A stretch of DNA of 64,000 bases. It comes from Pelomonas sp047654785 (GTDB taxonomy: Bacteria; Pseudomonadota; Gammaproteobacteria; Burkholderiales; Burkholderiaceae_C). Below, piece after piece: positions 8,922-18,007 of this stretch; position 1 is the first letter of the stretch, and each line of letters starts with the position of its first letter. The DNA lies in the NCBI RefSeq assembly GCF_047654785.1, contig NZ_JASGKQ010000002.1, positions 682,001-746,000 of the forward strand, written 5' to 3'. A program made the position numbers and the translations under genes. The notes under the pieces are model-generated. The model searched no databases, was not told the DNA's origin, and saw nothing but the letters and a program-made list of their open reading frames with translations.

Positions 8922-11747
8922 ATGAACGCTCCCGCTCCCCGCCGCCTCGTCGCGCTGCTGGCCCTGGCCGGCGCGCTGTCCGCCGCCCTGCCCGCGGGCG
9001 CCGCGCCGCCGCAGCCGCCGGGCGCCGTCAGCGCCGAGGCCGGACGGATCGCCATCCGCCACGAGAAGTTCACGCTGCCCAACGGCTTCGAGGTCATCCT
9101 GGTGCAGGACCACCGGCTGCCGCTGGTGGCCTTCAACCTGTGGGTACACGCCGGCCCGCGCAACGAGGCCCCGGGGCAGACGGGCTTCGCCCACCTGTTC
9201 GAGCACCTGATGTTCGCCGGCAGCCGCCACGTGCCGCGCGGCGAGTTCGACCGCTACATCGACGCCGCCGGCGGCACCGACAGCAACGGCTCGACCAATT
9301 TCGATCGCACCAACTACTTCTTCACGCTGCCGTCCAACCAGCTCGAACTCGGCCTGTGGCTGAAGGCGGACATGCTGGGCTGGATGATCGACGAGGTGGA
9401 CTCCGTGGCGCTGGCCAACCAGCAGGACGTGGTGCGCAACGAGCGCCGCCAGAGCGTCGAGAACCGCCCCTACGGCCTCGTCGAGGAGGCGATGTACCAG
9501 GCGCTCTACCCCGAGGGCCACCCCTACCGCGCGGTGGTCATCGGCTCGCACGCCGACATCCAGTCCATCCGGCTGAAGGACGTGAAGGACTTCGCCCGCA
9601 CCTACTACCGCCCCAACAACGCGACGCTGGTGCTGGCCGGCGACTTCGACCCGGTGCGCGCCAAGGCGCTGGTGAGGAAATACTTCGGCACGCTCAAGGC
9701 CGGCCCCAAGCCGCCCGAGGTGAACGTGGCCGCGCCCGAGATCACGAGGGAGCGCCGCCTGGTCGTGACCGACCGCATCGAGCTGAGCCGCCTCAACCTC
9801 GCCTGGCACACGCCGGCGATGTTCAAGCCCGGCGACGCCGAGCTGGACGTCGCCGCCCACGTGCTGGGCGGCGGCCAGGCGAGCCGGCTGTACGGCCTGC
9901 TGGTGCGCGACAAGCAGCTCGCGCAGAGCGTCAGCGTCGGGCAGGGCTCGCAGTCGCTCGGCTCGGTGTTCGACATCGAGGTGGTGGCCCGCCCGGGCGC
10001 GTCGCTGGACGAGATCGAGCAGCGGGTCGACGCCGAACTCGCCCGCCTCGCGGCCGAGCCGCCGACGGCCGCCGAGCTCGCGCAGGCGCGCGCCACCCTG
10101 GAGACGCAGCTGCTGCAGCGCCTGGAGAAGGTGACGTCGCTGGCCGACCTCGTCAACCACTACAACCAGATGGCCGGCGACCCCGGCTTCGTCGGCCAGG
10201 ACCTGGCCCGCTACGCGGCGCTGGCGCCCGCGGACGTCAGCGCCGCGGTGGCCCGCTGGCTGCAGAAGGACCGCCGCGTCGTCGTGCAGGCCCGGCCTGG
10301 CGAGCAAATGCTGCCGCCCGAGGTGCCGACGCCGCCCGCGCCCGCCCAGGCCGCCCACGGCGAGCGCGAGGCGCTGAACGCGCCCGAGGCCTGGCGCAAC
10401 AAGCCGCCCGGCGCCGCCCGGGCCCAGGCCTTGTCGCTGCCGGCGGCGCAGCGCTTCACGCTGGCCAACGGGCTGACCGTCATCCATGTGCCCAAGCCGG
10501 GCCTGCCGCTGGTCAGCGCCAGCCTGGTGGTGCGCGCGGGCCAGGGCGCCAACCCGGCGGACCGGCCGGGCCTGGCCGGCTTCGTCGCCGCGATGCTGCC
10601 CGAGGGCACGGCCACGCGCAGCGCGCAGCAGGTTGCCGAGGCCGCTGCGGCGCTCGGCGCCACGCTGTCGGCGCAGGCCGGCCCCGAGGAGGCGCGCGTC
10701 GATTTCTCCGGCCGCAAGGCCGCCGCGCGCGACGGCTTCGCGCTGCTCGCCGACCTGGCGCTGCGCCCGGCCTTCGCCGCGCCCGAGATCGAGCGCGTCA
10801 AGGCCCAGCGCCTGGCCGCGCTGGCGCAGCAGCGCGAGCAGGCGCCGCTGCTGGCCAGCGCCGTGGGCAACCGCGTGGTCTACGGCCCCGGCCACCCGCT
10901 GGCCGAGAACGCGCTCGGCACCGAGGCCAGCCTGCAGGCGGTGGACGCCGCCGCGCTGCGCGGCTTCTGGCGCGCGCACTACCGGCCCGAGCGAGCGGCG
11001 CTCGTCGTGGCCGGCGACCTGACCGAGGCCGAGCTGCGCGCGCTGGTCGAGCCGCTGTTCGGCGCCTGGCAGGGCGAGGGCCCGGCCGCCGCCGCCGCGC
11101 CGCTGCCGCCGGCCCGGCCGGTCGCCGCGCGCACCGTGCTCGTCGACAAGCCCGGCGCGCCGCAGACCGCGCTGGCCGTCGTCGCGCCGGGCCCGTTCGC
11201 GGGCGTGCCGGACGCGGCGCCCCTGAAGGTCATGAACGCGGCGCTCGGCGGCCTGTTCACGTCGCGCATCAACCACCAGCTGCGCGAGGTCAAGGGCTAC
11301 ACCTACGGCGTGTACTCCGGCTTCGGCATGGGCCGCGAGCGCGGCCAGTTCGGCATCCGCGGCAGCGTGCGCACCGACGCGACGGGCGCGGCGCTGGCCG
11401 ACATGTGGCGGGAGATCGAGGGCATCCGGGCCCGGCCGCTGGGCGCGGCCGAGCTGAACCGGGTGCGCAACGCGCAGCTGCTGTCGCTGCCGGGGCTGTT
11501 CGACACCAACGCCGCCGTCGTCGCCGGCTACGCGGGCAACTGGTCGGCCGGCCAGCCGCCGAGCGCGATCACCGATTTGCCGAGGCAGTACGCCGCCGTC
11601 ACGCCGGCCGCCGTGCTGAAGGCGGCCAGGGAGCACCTGGACCCGGCCCGGCTCATCGTCGTGGCCGTGGGCGACCAGGCCAAGGTCCGGCCGCAGCTGG
11701 AGGCCATCGGCCGCACGCCGGAGATCCGCGCGGCGGACGGCCGCTGA
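8922..11747 (+). CDS. Periplasmic M16 zinc metallopeptidase (pitrilysin/insulinase family)
   Basis: 941 residues: signal peptide (about 1-31), then two M16 half-domains in one chain. The N-terminal half has the inverted zinc motif HLFEH (GFAHLFEHLMFAGS) and a downstream Glu in YGLVEEAMYQ. The C-terminal half (from ALSLPAAQRFTLANGL) has GLAGFVAAMLPEGT where HxxEH would be, so it is the usual inactive partner that closes the chamber. Substrates would be peptides in the periplasm. The ATG at 8922 was chosen because it opens a good signal peptide; the 12 codons upstream add nothing sensible. Confidence 0.93.
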   Translation: MNAPAPRRLVALLALAGALSAALPAGAAPPQPPGAVSAEAGRIAIRHEKFTLPNGFEVILVQDHRLPLVAFNLWVHAGPRNEAPGQTGFAHLFEHLMFAGSRHVPRGEFDRYIDAAGGTDSNGSTNFDRTNYFFTLPSNQLELGLWLKADMLGWMIDEVDSVALANQQDVVRNERRQSVENRPYGLVEEAMYQALYPEGHPYRAVVIGSHADIQSIRLKDVKDFARTYYRPNNATLVLAGDFDPVRAKALVRKYFGTLKAGPKPPEVNVAAPEITRERRLVVTDRIELSRLNLAWHTPAMFKPGDAELDVAAHVLGGGQASRLYGLLVRDKQLAQSVSVGQGSQSLGSVFDIEVVARPGASLDEIEQRVDAELARLAAEPPTAAELAQARATLETQLLQRLEKVTSLADLVNHYNQMAGDPGFVGQDLARYAALAPADVSAAVARWLQKDRRVVVQARPGEQMLPPEVPTPPAPAQAAHGEREALNAPEAWRNKPPGAARAQALSLPAAQRFTLANGLTVIHVPKPGLPLVSASLVVRAGQGANPADRPGLAGFVAAMLPEGTATRSAQQVAEAAAALGATLSAQAGPEEARVDFSGRKAAARDGFALLADLALRPAFAAPEIERVKAQRLAALAQQREQAPLLASAVGNRVVYGPGHPLAENALGTEASLQAVDAAALRGFWRAHYRPERAALVVAGDLTEAELRALVEPLFGAWQGEGPAAAAAPLPPARPVAARTVLVDKPGAPQTALAVVAPGPFAGVPDAAPLKVMNAALGGLFTSRINHQLREVKGYTYGVYSGFGMGRERGQFGIRGSVRTDATGAALADMWREIEGIRARPLGAAELNRVRNAQLLSLPGLFDTNAAVVAGYAGNWSAGQPPSAITDLPRQYAAVTPAAVLKAAREHLDPARLIVVAVGDQAKVRPQLEAIGRTPEIRAADGR

Positions 11748-11770
11748 GAGCTTGAGAGCCCGGCGCGGCG

Positions 11771-13765
11771 TCAGCGCGCCGCCGCGAGCGCGCGCTCGAC
11801 GAAGCGCCGCGGCACCGTCGTCTTCGGCACGCGCACCGGGAACCAGCTGCGGATGTCGCTGTCCACGCCGATGCCGTGCATGAAGTTGTACAGGCCCTTC
11901 CGCAGCCCCTGGCCCAGGCCGTCGTGGTCGGTGGGCGTGGGGTCGATGAAGGCGATGTCGTTGCGGGCGAAGCGGCCGTCGGCCGGCAGCGGCTGCAGCG
12001 TGACGCCGTAGTCCGCCGGGTTCATGCCCACCGGCGAATGCACCGTGCAGGCGAAGCGGTGGAAGAAGCCGCTGTGGATGCAGCCGTGCTCGAACAGCTG
12101 GCGCACGTACTCCAGCGCGTCCACGGTGTCCTGCGTGGTCTGCGTCGGGAAGCCGTACATCAGGTAGGCGTGCACCAGCACGCCCGCGTCGGCGAAGGCC
12201 TTGGTGACGCGCGCCACCTGCTCGACGCTGACGCCCTTCTGCATCAGCTTCAGCAGCCGGTCCGACGCGACCTCCAGCCCGCCCGAGATGGCGATGCAGC
12301 CGCTGTCGGCCAGCAGCCGGCACAGCTCGGGCGTGAAGGTCTTCTCGAAGCGGACGTTGCCCCACCAGCTGATCGCCACGCCGCGCCGCAGCAGCTCCTC
12401 GGCCAGCGCCTTCAGCGCCTTGGGCGGCGCGGCCTCGTCGACGAAGTGGAAGCCGGTCTGCCCGGTCTCCGCGATGATGGCCTCGATGCGGTCCACCAGC
12501 ACCTCGGCCGACGCGGCCTCGTAGCGCGAGATGTAGTCCAGGCTCACGTCGCAGAAGCTGCACTTCTTCCAGTAGCAGCCGTGGGCCACGGTCAGCTTGT
12601 TCCAGCGGCCGTCGCTCCAGAGCCGGTTCATCGGGTTGAGCATGTCCAGCAGCGACAGGTAGCGGTCCAGCGGCAGGCCGTCCCAGGTCGGCGTGCCGAC
12701 GTCGGCGAAGGGCACGTCGGGCTCGGCGAAGTGGGTGTACCGAACTGTTGGCCCCCGCGTGCGAGGCTGTGCCTCGCCCGTCCCCCCGAGGGGGGCGAAA
12801 TCGCCTTGGGGCGGCCCGGCGGCGATTTCCTCGCCGCCGTCGCGCCAGAAGGTGCGCACGAGGCGGGCCTTCGAGCGCCGGCCGGCGACGTGCTCCAGCA
12901 GCGCCAGCAGCGGCCGCTCGCCGGCGTCCAGCGTCACGTAGTCGACGAAGTCGAACAGCCGCGGCTCGGCCAGCTCGCGCAGCTCGGTGTTCACGTAGCC
13001 GCCGCCGAGCACGCACACCACCCCGGGCCGCGCGGCCTTGACGCTTTGCGCGATGCGCAGCGCCGCGTAGACCGAGCCGGGGAAGGGCACGGACAGCAGC
13101 ACCACGTCGGGCGCGTGCTCGTCCAGCGCGGCGAGCGTCAGCGCGTGCAGCGTGCGGTCGATCAGGTGCGGCGGCGCGGCGAGCGCGTCGGCCAGCGGGT
13201 CGAAATGCGCCTGCGCGGCGGCCAGCGACTCGGCATAGCGCACGAACTCGAAGCGCGCGTCCACCGCGTCGCGCAGCACGTCGGCGAGGTCGTTCAGGAA
13301 CAGCGTCGCCAGGTGCCGGGCGCGGTCCTGCAGGCCCAGCGCGCCGAAGGCCCAGGCCAGCGGGTCTTCGCCGTCCTCGCCGACGTAATGGTCCAGCGAC
13401 GCGAAGCGCGCGCCCTCGGGCAGGAAGGCGCGCGTGTTGATGCGGTGCGCCAGCGTCGGGTCGCGGCTCTGCAGGAAGGCGATGACGCGCGGCGTGGCGG
13501 CGGCGATCGACCGGAACTCGCCGTCGAACCACGCCGTCTGCGGCGTCTGCCGCTCGGGCGGCAGCGCCTGCACGGCGTCGCGCAGTTGGGCCAGGCCGGC
13601 GGGCGAGAACAGCGCCAGCACCAGCGCCAGCGCGAGGTCCACCTGGCGCGCGTCCATGCCGCGCGAGCGCAAAAAGCCGGTCAGGTAGGCGGTGGACGGG
13701 TAGGGCGTGTTCAGCTGCGTCATCGGCGGGATGACGGCCAGCACGCGGGGCGAGGGCAGGGGCAT
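11771..13765 (-). CDS. B12-binding-type radical SAM protein with an in-frame repeat insertion
   Basis: 664 residues. The N-terminal half has a cobalamin-binding-like Rossmann region (VVLLSVPFPGSVYAALRIAQ, VCVLGGGYVN). The radical SAM core has the cluster motif HGCYWKKCSFC: Cys397, Cys402 and Cys405, a CX4CX2C spacing rather than the classical CX3CX2C. GGLEVASDRLLKLMQKG and YLMYGFPTQT follow, typical of the barrel. Residues about 309-337 are encoded by a palindromic repeat and look like an inserted low-complexity loop between the two domains. The reaction is unknown. The start at 13765 (MPLPSPRVLAVIPPMTQLNTP) is preferred; an open extension of 82 codons upstream is cysteine/serine-rich nonsense that would cross a plus-strand gene. 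Confidence 0.85.
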   Translation of the reverse strand: MPLPSPRVLAVIPPMTQLNTPYPSTAYLTGFLRSRGMDARQVDLALALVLALFSPAGLAQLRDAVQALPPERQTPQTAWFDGEFRSIAAATPRVIAFLQSRDPTLAHRINTRAFLPEGARFASLDHYVGEDGEDPLAWAFGALGLQDRARHLATLFLNDLADVLRDAVDARFEFVRYAESLAAAQAHFDPLADALAAPPHLIDRTLHALTLAALDEHAPDVVLLSVPFPGSVYAALRIAQSVKAARPGVVCVLGGGYVNTELRELAEPRLFDFVDYVTLDAGERPLLALLEHVAGRRSKARLVRTFWRDGGEEIAAGPPQGDFAPLGGTGEAQPRTRGPTVRYTHFAEPDVPFADVGTPTWDGLPLDRYLSLLDMLNPMNRLWSDGRWNKLTVAHGCYWKKCSFCDVSLDYISRYEAASAEVLVDRIEAIIAETGQTGFHFVDEAAPPKALKALAEELLRRGVAISWWGNVRFEKTFTPELCRLLADSGCIAISGGLEVASDRLLKLMQKGVSVEQVARVTKAFADAGVLVHAYLMYGFPTQTTQDTVDALEYVRQLFEHGCIHSGFFHRFACTVHSPVGMNPADYGVTLQPLPADGRFARNDIAFIDPTPTDHDGLGQGLRKGLYNFMHGIGVDSDIRSWFPVRVPKTTVPRRFVERALAAAR
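12743..12838 (-). repeat. Palindromic repeat, copy B, inside the radical SAM coding sequence
   Basis: Three hairpins in a row: GCGAGGC/GCCTCGC around 12760-12776, CCCCCC/GGGGGG around 12783-12796, and GAAATCGCC/GGCGATTTC around 12798-12830, which encloses the block CTTGGGGCGGCCCGGCG. That block and the C/G hairpin are shared with copies A and C, but the central variable hairpin of those copies is missing. It is a whole number of codons and free of stops in the gene's frame. Confidence 0.7.
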
Positions 13766-13802
13766 GGCGGGATTGTCGTGCGGCCCTATGCTGCGCGCCG
13801 CG

Positions 13803-13988
13803 ATGAAACACGCCACGCCCTCGACGCTCGCCACGCTGGAGCCGCTGCTGCGCCAGCTGCGCGCGCTGCACGGCCTGTTCGCCGACGCCAAGCTCGCCGG
13901 CGGGCGCGGCTTCCAGCGGCTGCCGGTCGATACGGCGGCGCAGTGGCAGGGGTTGCTGGCGGCGGTTGGGCGGGTGCTGGCTGCGTAG
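13803..13988 (+). CDS. Small hypothetical protein (61 aa)
   Basis: Not recognised. It begins MKHATPSTLATLEPLLRQL and has the strong G/C third-position bias of true genes here (almost every codon ends in G or C), with helical heptad-like leucines. It is divergent from the radical SAM gene (37 bp between starts) and ends 35 bp before the antitoxin gene. No clear ribosome-binding site is visible, so the call rests on codon bias and its fit in the gap. Confidence 0.5.
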   Translation: MKHATPSTLATLEPLLRQLRALHGLFADAKLAGGRGFQRLPVDTAAQWQGLLAAVGRVLAA

Positions 13989-14023
13989 AATGGATCGCAA
14001 TTGCAACGCACCGGCCTGCCGCC

Positions 14024-14320
14024 ATGAAAACCGCCACCTTGCCTTCCCTGCGCGTCGAGCCCGAACTGCGTGATGCGGCCGAGCGCGTGCTCGGCGACGG
14101 GGAAACCCTGTCCAGCTTCATCGAGGGGGCGGTTCGCGAGAGCATCGAGCGGCGGCGTGCCCGCGCCGAGTTCATCGCGCGCGGCCTGGCCTCTCGTGAG
14201 GATGCGAAGCGGACGGGCGTCTACATCGCGGCGGATGCCGTGCTCGGGGAACTGGCCGGCAAGCTGGCGCAGCGCCGCGCGGCTTTGGCGGGGAAGGGCG
14301 CGGGCAAGGTTCGCCGGTGA
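14024..14320 (+). CDS. Ribbon-helix-helix antitoxin-like protein (YlcI/YnfO type)
   Basis: 98 residues. The N-terminus TLPSLRVEPELRDAAERVL followed by SSFIEGAVRESI looks like a ribbon-helix-helix DNA-binding dimeriser; a basic helical tail is available to wrap the toxin. The stop overlaps the downstream ParE-like gene by four bases (GTGA), the standard arrangement in which antitoxin precedes toxin and both are autoregulated. Just upstream lie a TAGAAT -10-like box (13986-13991) and the palindrome GCAATTGC, possible operator material. Confidence 0.75.
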   Translation: MKTATLPSLRVEPELRDAAERVLGDGETLSSFIEGAVRESIERRRARAEFIARGLASREDAKRTGVYIAADAVLGELAGKLAQRRAALAGKGAGKVRR

Positions 14321-14628
14321 GCTGCGCGGTTCGCTTCACGGAAGCCGCGCGGGACGATCTGCGCCGCCTCTACGAACATCTGCTGGACCGGGCGGTTGCG
14401 GTCGAAGACCTCGATCTGGCGGACGAAGCGCTGGCCACCATCGCCCACGCCATCGACGGCCTGGGCCGCAGCCCCTTCATCTACCGCAAGGCGGGTGCCG
14501 ACCCCTTCCTGCGCGAACTGCTCATTCCTTTCGGCCACAGCGGCTATGTGGCGCTGTTCGAGATCGAGAGCGCCTCGGAGGTCACCGTGCTGGCCGTGCG
14601 CCACCAGCTCGAAGACGACTATCACTGA
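14317..14628 (+). CDS. RelE/ParE-family type II toxin
   Basis: 103 residues. Features of the fold: CAVRFTEAARDDLRRLYEHLL (first strand and helix pair) and FGHSGYVALFEIESASEVTVLAVRHQLEDDYH, the C-terminal sheet with the conserved Arg-His ending of ParE proteins. ParE toxins poison DNA gyrase, RelE relatives cut mRNA on the ribosome; which applies here cannot be decided by eye. It starts at GTG overlapping the antitoxin stop (GTGA), so translation is coupled. Confidence 0.85.
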   Translation: MSCAVRFTEAARDDLRRLYEHLLDRAVAVEDLDLADEALATIAHAIDGLGRSPFIYRKAGADPFLRELLIPFGHSGYVALFEIESASEVTVLAVRHQLEDDYH

Positions 14629-14665
14629 CCGGTGCTGGCGGCCATCCGAAGCGCGAGTTCCCGCC

Positions 14666-16342
14666 TCAGCCACCGCCCCGCAGCCACCCCGCCAGCTTCT
14701 CCGCGATCATCAGCGTCGGCGCGTTGGTGTTGCCGCTGGTGATCGTCGGCATCACGCTCGCGTCCGCCACGCGCAGGCCGGCCACGCCGCGCACGCGCAG
14801 CCGGGGATCGACGACCGCATGCTCGTCGTCCGTGCGGCCCATCCGGCAGGTGCCCACCGGGTGGAAGATGGTCGTGGCGATGTCGCCGGCCAGGCGGGCC
14901 AGTTCCTCGTCGGTCTGGTACTGCGGCCCGGGCTTGTATTCCTCGGGCTTGAACGCGGCCAGCGCCGGCTGCGCGACGATGCGGCGGGTCAGCTTCAGGC
15001 TGTCGGCGGCGACCTGGCGGTCCTCGTCGGTGGAGAGGTAGTTGGGCCGGATGGCCGGCGCCATCGCCGGGTCGGGCGAGGTCACGTGCACCGTGCCGCG
15101 GCTGCTCGGGTTCAGGTTGCAGACGCTGGCGGTGAAGGCGTCGAAGCGGTGCAGCGGCTCGCCGAAGGCATCCAGCGACAGCGGCTGCACGTGGTACTGC
15201 AGGTCGGGCCAGGCCTTGCCGGTGCTGCTGCGCGTGAAGGCGCCGAGCTGGCTGGGCGCCATGCTCATCGGGCCGCTGCGGCGCAGCGCGTATTCGAGGC
15301 CGATCATGGCCTTGCCCAGCAGCGACGCGGCGCGCGTGTTCAGCGTCCGGGCGCCCTGCACCCGGTAGACGGCGCGGATCTGCAGGTGGTCCTGCAGGTT
15401 GGCGCCCACGCCGGGCAGGTCCCGCTCGGTCGTGATGCCCAGGCCTTGCAGCAGCGCGCCCGGGCCCAGGCCCGACAGCTGCAGGAGCTGCGGCGAGCCG
15501 ATGGCGCCGGCCGCGAGGATGACCTCGCCGCCCGCATTCAGCCACGGCTGCTCGATGCCGTGCGGCGTCTGCACCTCCACGCCGCTGCAGCGCAGGCCGG
15601 CCGTGCCGCTGCCGTCCTGCAGCAGCCGCAGCCGGCGCACCTGCGCGCCGGTCCACAGCTCGAAGTTGGGCCGGCCCAGGCAGGTCGGGCGCAGGAAGGC
15701 CTTGGCCGCGTTCCAGCGCAGGCCCTTGCGCTGGTTGACCTCGAAATAGCCCACGCCCTCGTTGCTGCCGGCGTTGAAGTCGCTGGTGGCGGGGATGCCG
15801 GCCTGGCTGCAGGCGGCGGAGAAGGCGTCGAGGATGGGCCAGCGCAGGCGCTGCTGCTCCACGCGCCATTCGCCCTTCTGGCCGGCGACCGGGCCGTGCA
15901 GCGCGTCGAAGCCCTCGGGCGCGGCCTGGGGCTCGTCCAGTCGCCAGTGGTTCTCGTGGCGGCGGAAGGCGGGCAGCACCTGCTCCCAGCGCCAGGCGTC
16001 GTCGCCGGTCAGGTCGGCCCAGTGCTCGTAGTCGCGGCTCTGGCCGCGCATGTAGATCATGCCGTTGATGCTGGAGCAGCCGCCCAGCACCTTGCCGCGC
16101 GGGTAGCGCAGCCGGCGGCCGTTCAGCCCCGCTTCCGCCTCGGTGCTGAAGCACCAGTCGGTGCGCGGGTTGCCGATGCAGTAGAGGTAGCCGACGGGGA
16201 TGTGGATCCAGTGGTAGTCGTCCTTGCCGCCGGCCTCGAGCAGCAGCACGCGCTTGCCCGGGTCGGCGCTGAGCCGGTTGGCCAGCAGGCAGCCGGCGGT
16301 GCCGGCGCCGACGATGATGTAGTCGAAACCTGGTTGGGGCAT
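14666..16342 (-). CDS. GMC-family FAD oxidoreductase (choline/alcohol dehydrogenase type)
   Basis: 558 residues. FDYIIVGAGTAGCLLANRLS is the ADP-binding fold for FAD; GKVLGGCSSINGMIYMRGQ is GMC signature 1 and AGAIGSPQLLQLSGLGPG signature 2. The C-terminal block HPVGTCRMG with VADASVMPTITSGNTNAPTLMIAEK carries the catalytic His and Asn. The enzyme oxidises a primary alcohol to an aldehyde; choline, long-chain alcohols and polyethylene glycols are all known substrates of relatives. It stands alone, with no betaine aldehyde dehydrogenase or BetI next to it, so a choline role is not supported by context. Confidence 0.92.
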   Translation of the reverse strand: MPQPGFDYIIVGAGTAGCLLANRLSADPGKRVLLLEAGGKDDYHWIHIPVGYLYCIGNPRTDWCFSTEAEAGLNGRRLRYPRGKVLGGCSSINGMIYMRGQSRDYEHWADLTGDDAWRWEQVLPAFRRHENHWRLDEPQAAPEGFDALHGPVAGQKGEWRVEQQRLRWPILDAFSAACSQAGIPATSDFNAGSNEGVGYFEVNQRKGLRWNAAKAFLRPTCLGRPNFELWTGAQVRRLRLLQDGSGTAGLRCSGVEVQTPHGIEQPWLNAGGEVILAAGAIGSPQLLQLSGLGPGALLQGLGITTERDLPGVGANLQDHLQIRAVYRVQGARTLNTRAASLLGKAMIGLEYALRRSGPMSMAPSQLGAFTRSSTGKAWPDLQYHVQPLSLDAFGEPLHRFDAFTASVCNLNPSSRGTVHVTSPDPAMAPAIRPNYLSTDEDRQVAADSLKLTRRIVAQPALAAFKPEEYKPGPQYQTDEELARLAGDIATTIFHPVGTCRMGRTDDEHAVVDPRLRVRGVAGLRVADASVMPTITSGNTNAPTLMIAEKLAGWLRGGG

Positions 16343-16425
16343 GGGCGCTGACGGGGGCGGTCGGTCGAGGGAGGTGCGGGGCCCAAGCGTAATTCAGCGC
16401 GGCAGCTGCGGCAGGGCCATCGGGC

Positions 16426-17067
16426 TCAGCTCACCGAGTGCGCGGCCAGCACCGGGAACAGCTTGATGAGGCCGTCGCTGAGCAACTCCACCGCCAGCGC
16501 CGCGAGGATCAGGCCCATCAGCCGCGTCATGATGTTGATACCCGTCTGCCCCAGCACCTTGGCGATCTTGCCGGACGCCGAGAAGACGATGAAGGTCACC
16601 GTCGCGACGACGACGCCGTAGCCGCACAGCACGGCCAGTTCCCACCAGACGCGGGTCTTGTCGGCATAGATGACCATGGTGGAGATGGTGGCCGGCCCCG
16701 TCAGCAGCGGGATGGCCAGCGGCACGACGGCGATGCTGGCGCCGGCATCGGCGCGGGTGTTGCCCTCCGAGACCTCCTCCCTGCGCGCCTCGGCCGGCTG
16801 CGCGTTGAGCATCTGCAGCGAGCTGATCAGTAGCAGGCAGCCACCGCCCACCTGGAAGCTGGCCAGCGAGATGCCGAAGAACTCGATGATCTTCAGCCCG
16901 AACAGCGCCGACACCGCGATGACGATGCCGGCCGTGCAGGCGCTGACCAGGATGGTGCGCTGCCGCTGCTGGCGCGAGAACGACGACGTGAAGTGGATGA
17001 AGAAGGGCACCACGCCGACCGGATTCACCATGGCCAGCAGCGCGACGAGGGGCTTGTAGATGTCCAT
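16426..17067 (-). CDS. MarC-family (UPF0056) integral membrane protein
   Basis: 213 residues with about six membrane helices. The family hallmarks are visible: MVNPVGVVPFFI near the start and VVPLAIPLLTGPATISTMVIY in the middle. MarC proteins sit in the inner membrane; despite the name, a role in multiple antibiotic resistance has not held up and their function is unresolved. It lies 40 bp from the next membrane protein gene on the same strand. Confidence 0.93.
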   Translation of the reverse strand: MDIYKPLVALLAMVNPVGVVPFFIHFTSSFSRQQRQRTILVSACTAGIVIAVSALFGLKIIEFFGISLASFQVGGGCLLLISSLQMLNAQPAEARREEVSEGNTRADAGASIAVVPLAIPLLTGPATISTMVIYADKTRVWWELAVLCGYGVVVATVTFIVFSASGKIAKVLGQTGINIMTRLMGLILAALAVELLSDGLIKLFPVLAAHSVS

Positions 17068-17107
17068 GGCGGCGGATTGTGCGTGCGTGCGCGGGCCGGC
17101 CCCGGCC

Positions 17108-18007
17108 TCATTCGCCTTCCGTCAGCGCCAGGTACACCGCGCAGCAGCCGCGCAGCCAGACCAGCGTCGGCAGCACCAGCGCCAGCGCGAACACCACGCC
17201 GCCGCCGGTCAGCGCCGCCAGGCCCAGCGCGCCGCCCTCCAGCGGCACGCCGCTGGCGCTCAGCGCGCGCGGCCCCAGGCCCATCACGCCGGCCAGCAGT
17301 TGCTGCGCCGGCAGTTCCACGCCCGCGCCGACGATGGCCAGCCCCGCCACCAGCCGGCTGCCGGTGACGACGACGAAGCTCACCGCCGCCGTCGCCAGCG
17401 CGACCAGCAGGTAGACGGCGGCCATCAGCAGCCCCGTCTCCGGCAGGCCGTGGCGCAGCCGGCCGCGCAGGAAGCGCAGCACGCCCGCGCTGCGCTGCCC
17501 GGCCCACACCGCCGGCCCGGCCAGCGGCCCGACCAGGATTACCAGCGCGAACGCCATGCCGCCCAGCACCAGCACGCCGGCCGGCAGCACCAGCGCCAGC
17601 AGCGGCGCGCCCACCCCCGGCAGCCGCGTGGCCCAGAACAGCCCGGCCAGCACCAGCGCGGCCGCGCCGGCCGCCGCGACGCAGGCCAGCAGCGCCAGCA
17701 GCACGCGGTGCGCGCCGCGCAGCGCGTCGGACAGCGCATCGCGCGGGTCGCGCACCGGCAGGCCGCGCGCCTGGTCCATCACCATCAGCCCGGTCGCGTT
17801 GACCCCGAAAAAAGCGACGGCCAGCGCCAGGCCCAGCCACAGCGCGCTGAGCAGCTCCTGCTCGCGCCCCAGCGCCGAGCGCGCCATGGCCAGCAGCAGC
17901 CCGGCGACGCAGAAGGCCGTCAGCAGCGCATGCAGGGCGCGCAGGTTGCGGGGCGCGTCGATGCTGGCGAGCACGCGGGCGAGGGCGGGGATCAGGGGCG
18001 TCGTCAT
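17108..18007 (-). CDS. Uncharacterised polytopic membrane protein
   Basis: 299 residues with about six hydrophobic segments, including LLTAFCVAGLLLAMA, LGLALAVAFFGVNATGLMV and VVFALALVLPTLVWL, separated by short basic loops; I do not recognise the family. The ATG at 18007 is used because codons upstream are in the promoter region of the next gene and read as nonsense. It probably shares a transcript with the MarC gene. No catalytic motif is visible. Confidence 0.75.
   Translation of the reverse strand: MTTPLIPALARVLASIDAPRNLRALHALLTAFCVAGLLLAMARSALGREQELLSALWLGLALAVAFFGVNATGLMVMDQARGLPVRDPRDALSDALRGAHRVLLALLACVAAAGAAALVLAGLFWATRLPGVGAPLLALVLPAGVLVLGGMAFALVILVGPLAGPAVWAGQRSAGVLRFLRGRLRHGLPETGLLMAAVYLLVALATAAVSFVVVTGSRLVAGLAIVGAGVELPAQQLLAGVMGLGPRALSASGVPLEGGALGLAALTGGGVVFALALVLPTLVWLRGCCAVYLALTEGE

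Noticed and set aside
6858..14006. A minus-strand open frame of more than 2,300 codons across several genes
   Set aside because: It runs opposite topB, the kinase and the M16 gene, is rich in Arg/Ala/Gly/His and has no domain. Long antisense frames are expected at this GC content.
11766..14011. Longer radical SAM protein starting at 14011
   Set aside because: The 82 added residues are low-complexity and cross a plus-strand gene with strong codon bias; the Met at 13765 opens a family-like sequence.
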